64,000 nucleotides of DNA, taken from contig CAWIMG010000027.1 in the NCBI GenBank assembly GCA_963837105.1, forward strand, positions 124,001-188,000, in the 5' to 3' direction. The stretch comes from UBA9676 sp963837105 (lineage in GTDB: Bacteria > Actinomycetota > Actinomycetes > Streptosporangiales > Streptosporangiaceae). Of this stretch, positions 17,326 to 26,036 are shown piece by piece. Position 1 is the stretch's first letter, and each line of letters opens with the position of its first letter. A program made the translations under genes and the position numbers. The notes beneath the pieces are model-generated. The model did not search any database. It was not told the origin of the DNA and was given only the letters and a program-made list of their open reading frames with translations.

Positions 17326-18408
17326 ATGGCGGGCTACGACGCTTTCGTGCTGGTTTCGTTCGGCGGGCCGGAAGGCCCGGCGGACGTGCTGCCGTTCCTG
17401 GAGAACGTGACCCGGGGCCGCGGGGTACCGCCCGGGCGGCTGGCCGAGGTGGCGCGCCACTACGACCGGTTCGGCGGGGTCAGCCCGCTGAACCAGCAGT
17501 GCCGGGATCTGCTGGTGGCGATCGGGAAGGACTTCGCCGCCCATGGCCTGGATCTGCCCGTGTACTGGGGCAACCGGAACTGGCATCCGTACCTGGCGGA
17601 CACGGTGGCAGCCATGGCCGCGGACGGGGTGCGGCACGCCCTGGCGCTGGTGACCTCCGGCTACGGCTCGTACTCGAGCTGCCGCCAGTACCTCGACGAC
17701 ATCGAGACGGCCCGGGCCCAGGCCGGGCCGGGCGCGCCGGGAATCGACAAGATCCGCCACTTCTTCAACCACCCGGGCTTCATCGAGCCGTTCGCCGAGG
17801 CGACCCTGGCCGCGCTCGGGTCGCTGCCACCGGCCGCGCGGGCCGGTGCCCACCTGGTGTTCACCGCGCACAGCGTGCCGGCCGCGATGGCCGCCGCGAG
17901 CGGCCCCGATGGCGGCCTGTACCCGGCCCAGCTGGCCGAGGCGGCCCGGCTGGTGGCGGCGGCGGTCGCCGGGGCGGGCGGCGGCGACCGGCCCTGGCGG
18001 CTGGTGTACCAGAGCCGGAGCGGGCCGCCGTCGGTGCCGTGGCTGGGCCCGGACGTCGGTGACCAGCTGGCCGAGCTGGCCGCGGCCGGTGTGCCCGGCG
18101 CGGTGCTGGTGCCGGTTGGCTTCATCTCCGACCATCTTGAGGTCGTCTACGACCTCGACGTGGAGGCGGCCGCGGCCGCGGAACAGCTGGGCCTGCCGGT
18201 GGCCAGGGCGGCGACCCCGGGCACGCACCCGCGGTTCGTGTCCATGATCACCGAGCTGGTCCAGGAGCGGGCCGGGCGGCTGGCGGGCGGGGACACCGGC
18301 CAGCCGGTGCCACGCCGCGCGCTGGGCTGCCTCGGGACCGCCCCCGACACCTGCCCGCCCGGATGCTGCGCGCCCGCCCGCCCGGCGCGTCCCGGAGCCG
18401 GTGCATGA
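17326..18408 (+). CDS. hemH: ferrochelatase (coproporphyrin III type)
   Basis: A 360-residue ferrochelatase that inserts iron into a porphyrin in haem synthesis; actinobacterial members act on coproporphyrin III (CpfC). Family motifs are VLVSFGGPEGPADVLPFLENV at the start, FGGVSPLNQQC near residue 50, YWGNRNWHPYL, FTAHSVP with the conserved His near 185, and the EVVYDLDVEA motif with the active-site Glu near 270. The C-terminal tail has four Cys (GCLGTAPDTCPPGCC), which fits the [2Fe-2S] cluster known in mycobacterial ferrochelatase. The stop overlaps the ATG of the next gene. In Streptomyces hemH is also followed by a monophosphatase gene. Confidence 0.92.
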   Translation: MAGYDAFVLVSFGGPEGPADVLPFLENVTRGRGVPPGRLAEVARHYDRFGGVSPLNQQCRDLLVAIGKDFAAHGLDLPVYWGNRNWHPYLADTVAAMAADGVRHALALVTSGYGSYSSCRQYLDDIETARAQAGPGAPGIDKIRHFFNHPGFIEPFAEATLAALGSLPPAARAGAHLVFTAHSVPAAMAAASGPDGGLYPAQLAEAARLVAAAVAGAGGGDRPWRLVYQSRSGPPSVPWLGPDVGDQLAELAAAGVPGAVLVPVGFISDHLEVVYDLDVEAAAAAEQLGLPVARAATPGTHPRFVSMITELVQERAGRLAGGDTGQPVPRRALGCLGTAPDTCPPGCCAPARPARPGAGA

Positions 18409-19271
18409 CCGATCCCGACCCGGCGGCGCTGCTCAGCCTGGCCGGTGAGGTGGCCGCGGAAGCGGGGGAGATGCTGGCCGGCCGCCGGCCGCCGGGTGCG
18501 GCTGGCCGCCCGCGGGTCGCGGGCACCAAGACCAGCCCGACCGACGTAGTGACCGAGATGGACCGGGCCGCCGAAGCCCTGATCACGAGCCGGCTGCGGG
18601 CACAGCGGCCGGGTGACGCCTTCCTCGGCGAGGAAGGCGGGGAGTCCGGGCATGGCCGGGTCCGGTGGATCATCGACCCGCTCGATGGGACGGTCAACTA
18701 CCTGTACGGGCTGGCGGACTGGGCGGTCAGCATCGCCGCCGAGGTGGCCGGGACGGTGGTCGCCGGGGTGGTGGCCGTGCCGGCCAGGGACGAGGTTTTC
18801 ACGGCGGTCACGGCCGGGGGTGCCTGGCTGCGGGCGGGCCGTGCGGCACCGCTGGCGCTGCGCTGCAACACCGGGGTCGCGCTGGCGGAAGCACTGGTAG
18901 CGACCGGGTTCGGCTACGCAGCAGAGCGGCGGGTGGTCCAGGGCGAGGTGGTGGCCGCGCTGCTGCCCCAGGTCCGTGACATCCGGCGGGGCGGCTCCTG
19001 TGCGGTGGATCTGTGCTCGGTAGCGGCCGGGCGGGTGGACGCCTACTACGAGCGGGGCGTGAACTACTGGGACTATGCCGCGGGCGGGCTGATCGCCCGG
19101 GAGGCGGGCGCGCTGCTGGCCGGGCTGGCAGGCCGCCCGGCCGGGCCGCGGATGGCCGTGGCCGCCGGGCCGGGCCTGTTCGCCCAGCTGCATGACGCGC
19201 TGCTGGCCCTGGACCCGGAACGGGACGGCCCGGCGCCGCGCCAGGACACCGGCCAGCCCCCAGCTAGCTGA
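18405..19271 (+). CDS. inositol monophosphatase family protein
   Basis: A 288-residue metal-dependent phosphatase of the IMPase/SuhB/CysQ superfamily. The metal site is shown by the Glu pair of GEEGGES near residue 75, by WIIDPLDGTVNYLYG near residue 90, and by the Asp of YYERGVNYWDYAAGGLI near residue 222. The start overlaps the hemH stop (ATGA), so the two are coupled. The substrate may be myo-inositol-1-phosphate or another small sugar phosphate, and cannot be chosen from sequence. Confidence 0.88.
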   Translation: MTDPDPAALLSLAGEVAAEAGEMLAGRRPPGAAGRPRVAGTKTSPTDVVTEMDRAAEALITSRLRAQRPGDAFLGEEGGESGHGRVRWIIDPLDGTVNYLYGLADWAVSIAAEVAGTVVAGVVAVPARDEVFTAVTAGGAWLRAGRAAPLALRCNTGVALAEALVATGFGYAAERRVVQGEVVAALLPQVRDIRRGGSCAVDLCSVAAGRVDAYYERGVNYWDYAAGGLIAREAGALLAGLAGRPAGPRMAVAAGPGLFAQLHDALLALDPERDGPAPRQDTGQPPAS

Positions 19272-19558
19272 CCCGCGCCGCCCGGTCATGATGCGGACCT
19301 GCGGCAGCGGGGTATGTGCTCCATGCGATGCGCACGTCTGGCCGGTTAAACCCCGGCGGTCCTGGGAAGTTGCGGCAGGGGGAGTCATCGGTGACACTGC
19401 ATGGTCGGGCCGGGCAGGCCAGGCGCGACACGGCGGCGTCACGCTTACGTGTGCCCGGCGACTGGACGTGGCAGAATTCCCCGCCGGATCCGGGCACAAC
19501 TGCGGCGCTCCGAGCGTTACAGGGAGGCGCATGTAGATGGAGGGGGTGCAGGAGCGAG

Positions 19559-19858
19559 ATGGCAACTGATTACGACAGCCCACGCAAGACAGATGAGGAA
19601 CTGACCGAGGACAGCCTGCAGGAACTGCAGGCCCGCCGGATGGACAAGTCCTCCAGCACCATTGATATCGACCCTGACGACGTGGCGGAGTCGCTGGAAC
19701 TGCCCGGCGCCGACCTGTCCAACGAGGAACTCTCGTTCCGGGTGATCCCCCGGCAGGCCGACGAGTTCACCTGCTCACGCTGTTTCCTGGTACATCACCG
19801 CAGCCAGCTCGCCGAGGACCGGAACGGCCAGCCGATATGCCGCGAGTGTGCGGCCTGA
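19559..19858 (+). CDS. DUF4193 domain protein
   Basis: A 99-residue soluble acidic protein of the DUF4193 family, nearly universal in actinobacteria and of unknown function. The N-terminus MATDYDSPRKTDEEL and the C-terminal zinc-ribbon-like pairs (FTCSRCFLVHHRSQL and ICRECA) match the family throughout. The start follows GGAGCGAG. The 287 bp before it hold no convincing gene and probably the promoter. In Streptomyces the gene also lies shortly downstream of hemH. Confidence 0.9.
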   Translation: MATDYDSPRKTDEELTEDSLQELQARRMDKSSSTIDIDPDDVAESLELPGADLSNEELSFRVIPRQADEFTCSRCFLVHHRSQLAEDRNGQPICRECAA

Positions 19859-19964
19859 CCGCTGCTCCCGCGCTGACGCACCCCAGTTAGCGGAGCATGC
19901 GGCCACCCGCGCACGCGGTCACCGGAATGTGGCACGGACCGGGCCGTTAGCCAGATTGGGTGGG

Positions 19965-20981
19965 ATGGAAGCGACGTCGCTCGGCCACGGCGGCCCGCTG
20001 GTTTCCCGGGTCGGCCTTGGCCTGATGGGCATGTCCGGCACCTACGGGCCCGCGGACGAAACCGAGAGTGTGGCCACTATCCACGCCGCTCTCGACGCCG
20101 GGATCACCTTGCTGGACACCGGCGACTTCTACGGCATGGGACACAACGAGCTGCTGCTGCACCGCGCGCTGCACGGCGTGCCCAGGGAGAGTGTGTTCAT
20201 CCAGGTCAAGTTCGGTGCCTGGCGGGATCCGGGGGGCGGGTGGCTGGGTTATGACGCCAGCCCGGCAGCGGTGAAGACGTCGCTGGCCTACACGCTGCGC
20301 CGGCTCGGCACCGACTACGTGGACCTGTACCAGCCTGCCCGGCTCGATCCGCGGGTGCCGATCGAGGACACCGTCGGCGCGATCGGGGAGATGATCACGG
20401 CGGGATACGTCCGGTATGCCGGGCTGTCGGAGATGGGGGCGGGGACCATCGGGCGGGCGCTCACGGCCCACCCGGTCACCGCGCTGCAGATCGAGTACTC
20501 ACTGGTGAGCCGGGGTATCGAGGACAGCCTGCTGCCGTTCGTGCGCGGGCACGGGATCGGGGTCACCGCCTATGGCGTGCTGTCCCGCGGCCTGCTCAGC
20601 CCGGCGACAGCCCGGCCGGACGGGCCCGCCGACCCGCGCGGCCGGTTCCCGCGCTTCCAGCCCCAGAACCTGGCCAGCAACCTGGATCTGGTCGCCGGGC
20701 TGGAGCGGCTGGCGGCCGCGCGGGGCGTCACCGCCGCGCAGCTGGCCATCGCCTGGGTGCTCGCCCGCGGCGCCGACATCGTCCCCCTGATAGGTACCAA
20801 ACGGCGGGTGCGCCTGGCCGAGGCACTCGCGGCGCTCGATCTCACGCTGACCGCTGATGACCTGGCCGCGATCGAGGCTGCGGTGCCGCGGGGCGCGGTC
20901 GCGGGCGACCGCTACGACCAGCGCGGCATGGCCACCCTGGACAGCGAGCACCCGGCCGGCCCGGTGGGCCGGCCGGGCTGA
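19965..20981 (+). CDS. aldo/keto reductase
   Basis: A 338-residue NADP-dependent aldo/keto reductase barrel. The catalytic Asp and Tyr are in LLDTGDFYGMGHNE (about residues 48-61) and the Lys is in FIQVKFG. The usual catalytic His position reads YQPARLDP, so His is replaced by Ala, as in the PARLDP subgroup of this family. The cofactor end is PLIGTKRRVRLAEAL. The gene is preceded by CAGATT seven bases before the ATG, which suggests a leaderless mRNA. It converges on the amidase gene with five bases between stops. Confidence 0.87.
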   Translation: MEATSLGHGGPLVSRVGLGLMGMSGTYGPADETESVATIHAALDAGITLLDTGDFYGMGHNELLLHRALHGVPRESVFIQVKFGAWRDPGGGWLGYDASPAAVKTSLAYTLRRLGTDYVDLYQPARLDPRVPIEDTVGAIGEMITAGYVRYAGLSEMGAGTIGRALTAHPVTALQIEYSLVSRGIEDSLLPFVRGHGIGVTAYGVLSRGLLSPATARPDGPADPRGRFPRFQPQNLASNLDLVAGLERLAAARGVTAAQLAIAWVLARGADIVPLIGTKRRVRLAEALAALDLTLTADDLAAIEAAVPRGAVAGDRYDQRGMATLDSEHPAGPVGRPG

Positions 20982-20986
20982 GCCGC

Positions 20987-22006
20987 TCAGCGGCCGCCGC
21001 GGTACGCGGCGGCCAGTTCCGCCAGCCGGGCGTGGGCGGCACCCATGGCGTCGGCGGCGGGCAGGTACTGCTTGGCCAGCTTGGCGACGCTGGTGTAGTT
21101 GGGGTCGCACACGTTGGCCAGCGGGGATTCGACCAGCTGGGTGATGAGCTGGTAGGCGTCAAGCTGGTCGAGCCGGTAGTCGGCGGCCAGCCACTGGACC
21201 AGGTCGAGCTGGGCGATCCGGAACGCATCCTCCAGCGGCCGGGCCGATCCGGCCGTCATGATGTGGGTGTCGGATTCCAGCCGCGGCCACGGGCAGGGCG
21301 TGCCCTTGATCAGGTCCACCGCGAGCACGGTGTTCATCGCGCACTCCACGGCCACCCCGCAGGTCTCGCCCTCGCCCTGGCGGGCGTGGCCGTCGCCGAG
21401 CGAGAACAGCGCGCCCTCGACGTTGACCCCCAGGTAGCAGGTGACCCCGGCGCGCATCTCCGGGGTGTCCATGTTCCCGCCGAAGGCGTCGGGCACCAGC
21501 GCGCTGCGTACCTCCAGGTTGGCGGGCGCCACCCCGACCGTGCCGTGCATCGGGTTCATCGGCAGGTCCACGCTGAAGTCCCCGTGCCGGGCGGTGAACC
21601 GGCAGGTGCCCTTGTCCCGGTCGAACTGGTACATCCAGATGACCTCGGGCAGCGGGTCGTGCAGCAGCGCGGTGGCGTGCGTGGCCGACAGCGCGCCGAA
21701 CAGTGGCACGGTGGTGGACGCGCCCCAGTCCCTGGCCGGCTCGATGGAGATGAAGTGGACGGCTAGGGTGTCGCCGGGTTCGGCGCCCTCGATGTAGAAC
21801 GGGCCGGTCTGCGGGTTCAGGTAGGGGAACTCGCAGACCTGCGACACCAGGTCCTGCTCGCCGCGCACCCGGCCAGCGAAGCAGTCCTCGGTGAACAGTT
21901 CCAGCACGGTGGGCGGGGTCACCCGGGCCACCGGCGCCGCCCCGCCGAACGTCCAGGCGTACTGGCCCGGCTCGGGCCGGAACTCCACCACCCGCGGGTC
22001 ACTCAT
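20987..22006 (-). CDS. acetamidase/formamidase family protein
   Basis: A 339-residue amidase of the FmdA_AmdA family, which hydrolyses short amides to ammonia and an acid. Motifs include PFYIEGAEPGDTLAVHF, MNPMHGTVGVAP and LGDGHARQGEGETCG, the metal-site region. The ATG overlaps the stop of the upstream APC permease, so both are one operon: the permease probably imports an amide or amine that this enzyme cleaves for nitrogen. That link is inference from gene order. Confidence 0.87.
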   Translation of the reverse strand: MSDPRVVEFRPEPGQYAWTFGGAAPVARVTPPTVLELFTEDCFAGRVRGEQDLVSQVCEFPYLNPQTGPFYIEGAEPGDTLAVHFISIEPARDWGASTTVPLFGALSATHATALLHDPLPEVIWMYQFDRDKGTCRFTARHGDFSVDLPMNPMHGTVGVAPANLEVRSALVPDAFGGNMDTPEMRAGVTCYLGVNVEGALFSLGDGHARQGEGETCGVAVECAMNTVLAVDLIKGTPCPWPRLESDTHIMTAGSARPLEDAFRIAQLDLVQWLAADYRLDQLDAYQLITQLVESPLANVCDPNYTSVAKLAKQYLPAADAMGAAHARLAELAAAYRGGR

Positions 22007-23483
22007 CCGGGTATTCCTCCAGCGGGTCGGTGTGCACCAGCCCGACGTTGACCACCCGCTGCGGGTCCCGCCGGTACAGGTAGATCAGGTAGATGACGCC
22101 GATGACCATGAACCCGGCCACGCCCGGACCCATGTAGGAGTAGGGCGGGGCCAGCGGGGCCACGAACGGGAACACCTTCAGGCCGACCGCGGTCAGCCAG
22201 GCGGGGACGAACGCGGCGATCCCGAGCAGCGGGATGACCAGGTGCAGGAACGGGTTGAACTTGTGGTCACCGCGGGCGAAAAAGCCGATGCAGGCGGCGT
22301 TCATCAGGATGTAGATCGCGACCAGCACGATCACCAGCGCGGTGCCGACCATGACGAACGCGGTGACCGGGTCGTAGCCCAGGCCGAGGCCGAGGGTGAC
22401 CGCCACGGTGATCACGAATGCGGTCCAGATGGCCAGGTAGGGGGACCGGTGCTTGTGATGCACCCGCGCGAGGAAATGGGGGAAGGCGTGGATTCGGCCC
22501 ATCGCGTAGGCGGTCCGGGTGGACACGTTCACGCCCGCGTTGGCGTTCGCGATGGTCGAGTTGACGATGGCCAGGAACACGAAGAACCAGAACGCGCCGT
22601 AGAACGCGCGGGCGATCCCTACCCAGGAGGCGGCCCCGGCGCCGGAGCCGGTCGTGAAGTGCACGAACTGGGACGGCCCGAACGCCACGTCCGCGGCATA
22701 GGTGGTGAAGACATACAGCAGGCCGATGAGCAGGGTGGCGAGCATGATCGCCCGTGGGATGTTCTTCCGCGGGTTCCTCGTCTCCTCACCCAGCGGGGCG
22801 GCCCCCTCGAACCCGCCGAACGCCAGGATCGTGTAGACCGAGCCGCCGATCACCCCGGCTATCCCGTGGAAGGGAGGCGGCGTGTACTTGGTGGTGAACA
22901 CGCTGGCGGTGTTCTGGCTGCCGGCGTGGATGACCAGGAAGACGGCCAGCACCAGGAAGACGCCGATCTCGAACACGCCGAGGACGGTGCCCAGCCGGGC
23001 CGAGGTGCGGATGCCGTAGTAGCCGGCGGCGAGCACGATGACCGCCCCGGCCAGCGCCCACGGCCACCACAGGCTCGCCGGGTAGCCGCTGAACTCGGAG
23101 TTGAGGGTGGCCGCGGTGGTGAACCCCAGCTGAAGCAGGACCAGCGGCGGGATCAGGAAGCCGACCAGCACGTAGCCCCAGGCCACCAGGAAGCCGATCG
23201 AGGGGTGCAGGCCCCGCGCCGCGTAGGTGGCCAGCGAGCCGGCGGCCGGCATCTCGCGGGCCAGCAGGCCGATGCTGGACGCGCACAGCAGGCAGGCGAT
23301 CAGGGCGAATACGACCGCCAGCGGCAGCGAGCCACCGGCGAAGGCGACACCGGCCGGGATCGAGGCCGCGATCGCGGCTCCCGGGGCCATGTCGGTGATG
23401 CTCTGGAACAAGGCCTCGCGCAGGCCGATCGCGTTCCGGCGCAATCCAGTGGTGGTAGTTCCGGCAGCTGCTTCGGTCGCCAT
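21999..23483 (-). CDS. APC family permease
   Basis: A 494-residue amino acid/polyamine/organocation transporter with about twelve hydrophobic helices. The first helix region FQSITDMAPGAAIAASIPAGVAF and the G-G-F-E-G motif near residue 235 (LAFGGFEGAAPLGEETRNPRKN) are typical. The start follows GGGAGG. It is the first gene of a two-gene unit with the amidase at 20987, coupled by an overlapping stop and start. Confidence 0.88.
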   Translation of the reverse strand: MATEAAAGTTTTGLRRNAIGLREALFQSITDMAPGAAIAASIPAGVAFAGGSLPLAVVFALIACLLCASSIGLLAREMPAAGSLATYAARGLHPSIGFLVAWGYVLVGFLIPPLVLLQLGFTTAATLNSEFSGYPASLWWPWALAGAVIVLAAGYYGIRTSARLGTVLGVFEIGVFLVLAVFLVIHAGSQNTASVFTTKYTPPPFHGIAGVIGGSVYTILAFGGFEGAAPLGEETRNPRKNIPRAIMLATLLIGLLYVFTTYAADVAFGPSQFVHFTTGSGAGAASWVGIARAFYGAFWFFVFLAIVNSTIANANAGVNVSTRTAYAMGRIHAFPHFLARVHHKHRSPYLAIWTAFVITVAVTLGLGLGYDPVTAFVMVGTALVIVLVAIYILMNAACIGFFARGDHKFNPFLHLVIPLLGIAAFVPAWLTAVGLKVFPFVAPLAPPYSYMGPGVAGFMVIGVIYLIYLYRRDPQRVVNVGLVHTDPLEEYPDE

Positions 23484-23606
23484 GTGACGCCTCCCGGGCC
23501 GCAGAGGACTGCTGCCCGGATGGTCTCACGGTCACCCAGGCCCGACCAGGCCCAAGCCTGAACGAAACGGCCGCCAGAATGCCGTCTTCAGCGGCAGAAT
23601 CGGCTC

Positions 23607-24110
23607 ATGCAGCCGGATCTGCCCGCGCCCGGCGAACGGCCCGGCCGGAGCCCATTCGATGACCTGCGGGAACGGCTGGCCCGGTTACCGGCCAGCCATC
23701 CCTCGGCGCCCGGTTACCGGGACTGGCCGCATCACACCGAACCCGAGGCCCGTGCGGGCGGTGACCCGCCAGGCGAACTCACCGAACCCGAGGCCCGTGC
23801 GGGCGGTGACCCGCCAGGCGAACTCACCGAACCCGGTACCCGCGCGGGCGCCGATCCTGCGGCGGGGGCAGATGATGCTGGCAGGCCGGATGGGACCGGC
23901 GAGGACAGCGACGAGGACGGGCCGGACCCGGGCGGCCCAGAGGCGGGCCGCGGGACAGCCACTCAGCGCCCAGGCCGGGATGGCCGGGCGGGTGGCACCG
24001 CCGTTGGGTACCTGCCGGCTGTTCGCGGTGACGGACCGTACCGGCCGTGGTTCACCGGCGAGCCGCCCCAGCCGTGGTTCAGCGATGATCCCGCTGGCCG
24101 TTCGTACTGA
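23607..24110 (+). CDS. hypothetical acidic, Pro/Gly-rich protein with internal repeats
   Basis: A 167-residue protein of unknown function. Residues 1-42 look folded (FDDLRERLARLPASHP). After that come two exact 15-residue repeats and a partial third (TEPEARAGGDPPGEL), then an Asp/Glu/Gly-rich linker. The C-terminus has two similar short motifs, YRPWFTGEPPQ and PWFSDDPAG, which could be binding sites. CAGAAT six bases before the ATG suggests a leaderless mRNA. The last 32 bp overlap the convergent FHA gene. Confidence 0.6.
   Translation: MQPDLPAPGERPGRSPFDDLRERLARLPASHPSAPGYRDWPHHTEPEARAGGDPPGELTEPEARAGGDPPGELTEPGTRAGADPAAGADDAGRPDGTGEDSDEDGPDPGGPEAGRGTATQRPGRDGRAGGTAVGYLPAVRGDGPYRPWFTGEPPQPWFSDDPAGRSY
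23735..23835 (+). repeat. 45-bp in-frame tandem repeat (2 exact copies plus part of a third)
   Basis: Copies start at 23735, 23780 and 23825. The first two are identical over 45 bases, and the third matches for about 11 before diverging. The length is a multiple of three, so copy number changes would keep the frame. It encodes 15 residues per unit. Confidence 0.85.
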
Positions 24111-24717
24111 ACGGGGGCTGGCCGGCCTGCTGGCGGGGGAGTGAGACCTTGGCCGTGACGTCGGCCCCGAGCCGGATCTGGTCACCATCACGCAGCCGCA
24201 CCTCGGTGCCGGGCAGCGCCCGGTCGCCGTTGATGAACGTGCCGTTGGTGGATTCCTCATCCCGGATCGTCGCCTCCCCGCCGTCGGTGACGGTGACCGT
24301 GGCGTGCCGCCGTGACACGTTGTCGTGATCCAGGAATGCCGCCGCGACCAGCGATTCCCCCGGGTCCCGGCCAAGTACCAGCGACGTGCCGGCGGGTACG
24401 TCCACGTTCCCGGCGGCGAAGGCCAGCCGCAGCACGACCGGGGAGATCGGCCCGGAGACCCGGGGCAGCGGCCGACTGCAGGACGGGCAGGCCATGGTGG
24501 ACCGGTCCGGGATGGCGGCACCGCAGCGGGGGCAGGTGGCGGGCGCCAGCGACATGGCCGGGGCGGCCTCGCGGCGCAGGTTCTCCTGCATCACCGTGGG
24601 CGGGCTGGCGGGTTCCTCCGGCTGGCCTGGCCGCGGCAGGTTCGCCCCGCAGGTGAAGCAGATGAGGTCATCCTGCTGGACGGTGGCGGCGCAGACCGGG
24701 CAGGTGAGGGTCGCCAT
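24079..24717 (-). CDS. FHA domain protein with two zinc ribbons
   Basis: A 212-residue protein. Two zinc ribbons are seen: CPVC...CFTC (residues 6-23) and CPRC...CPSC (residues 62-79). A forkhead-associated domain follows, with LGRDPGE near 115, SRRHATV near 135 and ESTNGTFING near 155, all needed to bind phosphothreonine. FHA proteins act in Ser/Thr kinase signalling. No kinase gene is next to it. It converges on the repeat-containing gene at 23607 and is divergent from the acyl-CoA dehydrogenase at 24837. Confidence 0.85.
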   Translation of the reverse strand: MATLTCPVCAATVQQDDLICFTCGANLPRPGQPEEPASPPTVMQENLRREAAPAMSLAPATCPRCGAAIPDRSTMACPSCSRPLPRVSGPISPVVLRLAFAAGNVDVPAGTSLVLGRDPGESLVAAAFLDHDNVSRRHATVTVTDGGEATIRDEESTNGTFINGDRALPGTEVRLRDGDQIRLGADVTAKVSLPRQQAGQPPFSTNGQRDHR

Positions 24718-24836
24718 GACGGCCTCCGGGCGGCAGCGGATCGGTGGGCGGTATCTGAGTAGAGACTAGGGCATGCTGGAGGCGGGGCACCGAACCCTGG
24801 AAACGTCCGGAGCAGCGATCCTGCGAAGGGGCAGCC

Positions 24837-26033
24837 ATGATCAGTTATCAGCTGGCGGATGAGCACGAGGAACTGCGGGCGACGGTCGCTGAATTCGCCC
24901 GGGAAGTGATCGCGCCGGTTATCGCCGGCTACTACGAGCGGGGCGAGTTCCCCTACGACATCGTGGCGCGAATGGCCAAACTCGGGCTGTTCGGCCTGCC
25001 GTTCCCGGCCGAATATGGTGGCATGGGCGGCGACCTTTTCACGCTCGGCCTGGCACTGGAGGAACTCGCCCGGGTGGATTCCTCGGTGGCGATCACGCTG
25101 GAGGCCGCGGTCGCGCTGGGGGCCATGCCGATCTACCGGTTCGGCAGCGAAGAGCAGCGGCGCCGGTGGCTGCCCGAACTGTGCTCGGGGGAACGGCTGG
25201 CGGCGTTCGGGCTGACCGAGGCAGGCGGCGGGTCGGATATCCCGGGTGGCATGCGCACCACCGCCCGGCTTGACGGCGATGCGTGGGTGATCGACGGCTC
25301 GAAGTCGTTCATCACCAACGCCGGCACCGCCATCACCTCGCTGGTCACCGTGCTCGCCCTCACCGGCCCGCCACCCGGCGCCGGTGACCGGGCCGATGCC
25401 GGTGACCGGGGCCGGGCCGAGATATCCGCCATCATCGTCCCGGCCGGTACCCCCGGCTTCACCGTCGGCCGTGAGTATTCCAAGGTGGGCTGGTGCGCCT
25501 CCGACACCAGGGAACTGGCGTTCGCGGACTGCCGGGTGCCCGCCGGGAACCTGCTCGGCCAGCGCGGCCGGGGATATGCGCAGTTCCTGTCGATCCTGGA
25601 CGAGGGGCGGGTGGCGATCGCTGCCCTGGCTACCGGCCTGGCCGCCGGCTGCGTGACGGAATGCCTGCAGCAGGTGGCCGTCCGGGAGGCGTTCGGTCAC
25701 CGGCTCGGCCACTATCAGTCGATCCAGTTCACGCTGGCGGACATGGAGGCCAGGGTGCATGCTGCCAGGCTGGCCTGGTATGACGCCGCCGCCCGGCTGG
25801 CTGCTGGCGAGCGGGCCAAGAAGCAGGCGGCCATCGCCAAGCTGACCGCGTCCAACGCCGCGATGGCGAACGCGCGCGACGCCACCCAGATCTTCGGCGG
25901 CTACGGCTATATGAATGAGTACCCGGTGGCCCGTTTCTACCGGGACGCGAAGGTACTGGAGATCGGGGAGGGCACGTCCGAGGTCCAGCGGATGATCATC
26001 GCCAGGGAACTGGGGCTGCCCGCGGTCGGCTGA
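24837..26033 (+). CDS. acyl-CoA dehydrogenase
   Basis: A 398-residue acyl-CoA dehydrogenase of the short/medium-chain type. The motifs are FGLTEAGGGSDIPGG near residue 120, WVIDGSKSFITNAG near 148, REAFGHRLGHYQSIQF near 280, FGGYGYMNEYPVARFYRD near 355, and the catalytic Glu in EIGEGTSEVQR near 380. An 18-residue Gly/Asp/Arg insertion follows the PPPGAGDRADAGD stretch near 183. It stands alone and is not in an operon with the earlier dehydrogenases. Confidence 0.9.
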   Translation: MISYQLADEHEELRATVAEFAREVIAPVIAGYYERGEFPYDIVARMAKLGLFGLPFPAEYGGMGGDLFTLGLALEELARVDSSVAITLEAAVALGAMPIYRFGSEEQRRRWLPELCSGERLAAFGLTEAGGGSDIPGGMRTTARLDGDAWVIDGSKSFITNAGTAITSLVTVLALTGPPPGAGDRADAGDRGRAEISAIIVPAGTPGFTVGREYSKVGWCASDTRELAFADCRVPAGNLLGQRGRGYAQFLSILDEGRVAIAALATGLAAGCVTECLQQVAVREAFGHRLGHYQSIQFTLADMEARVHAARLAWYDAAARLAAGERAKKQAAIAKLTASNAAMANARDATQIFGGYGYMNEYPVARFYRDAKVLEIGEGTSEVQRMIIARELGLPAVG

Positions 26034-26036
26034 CGC

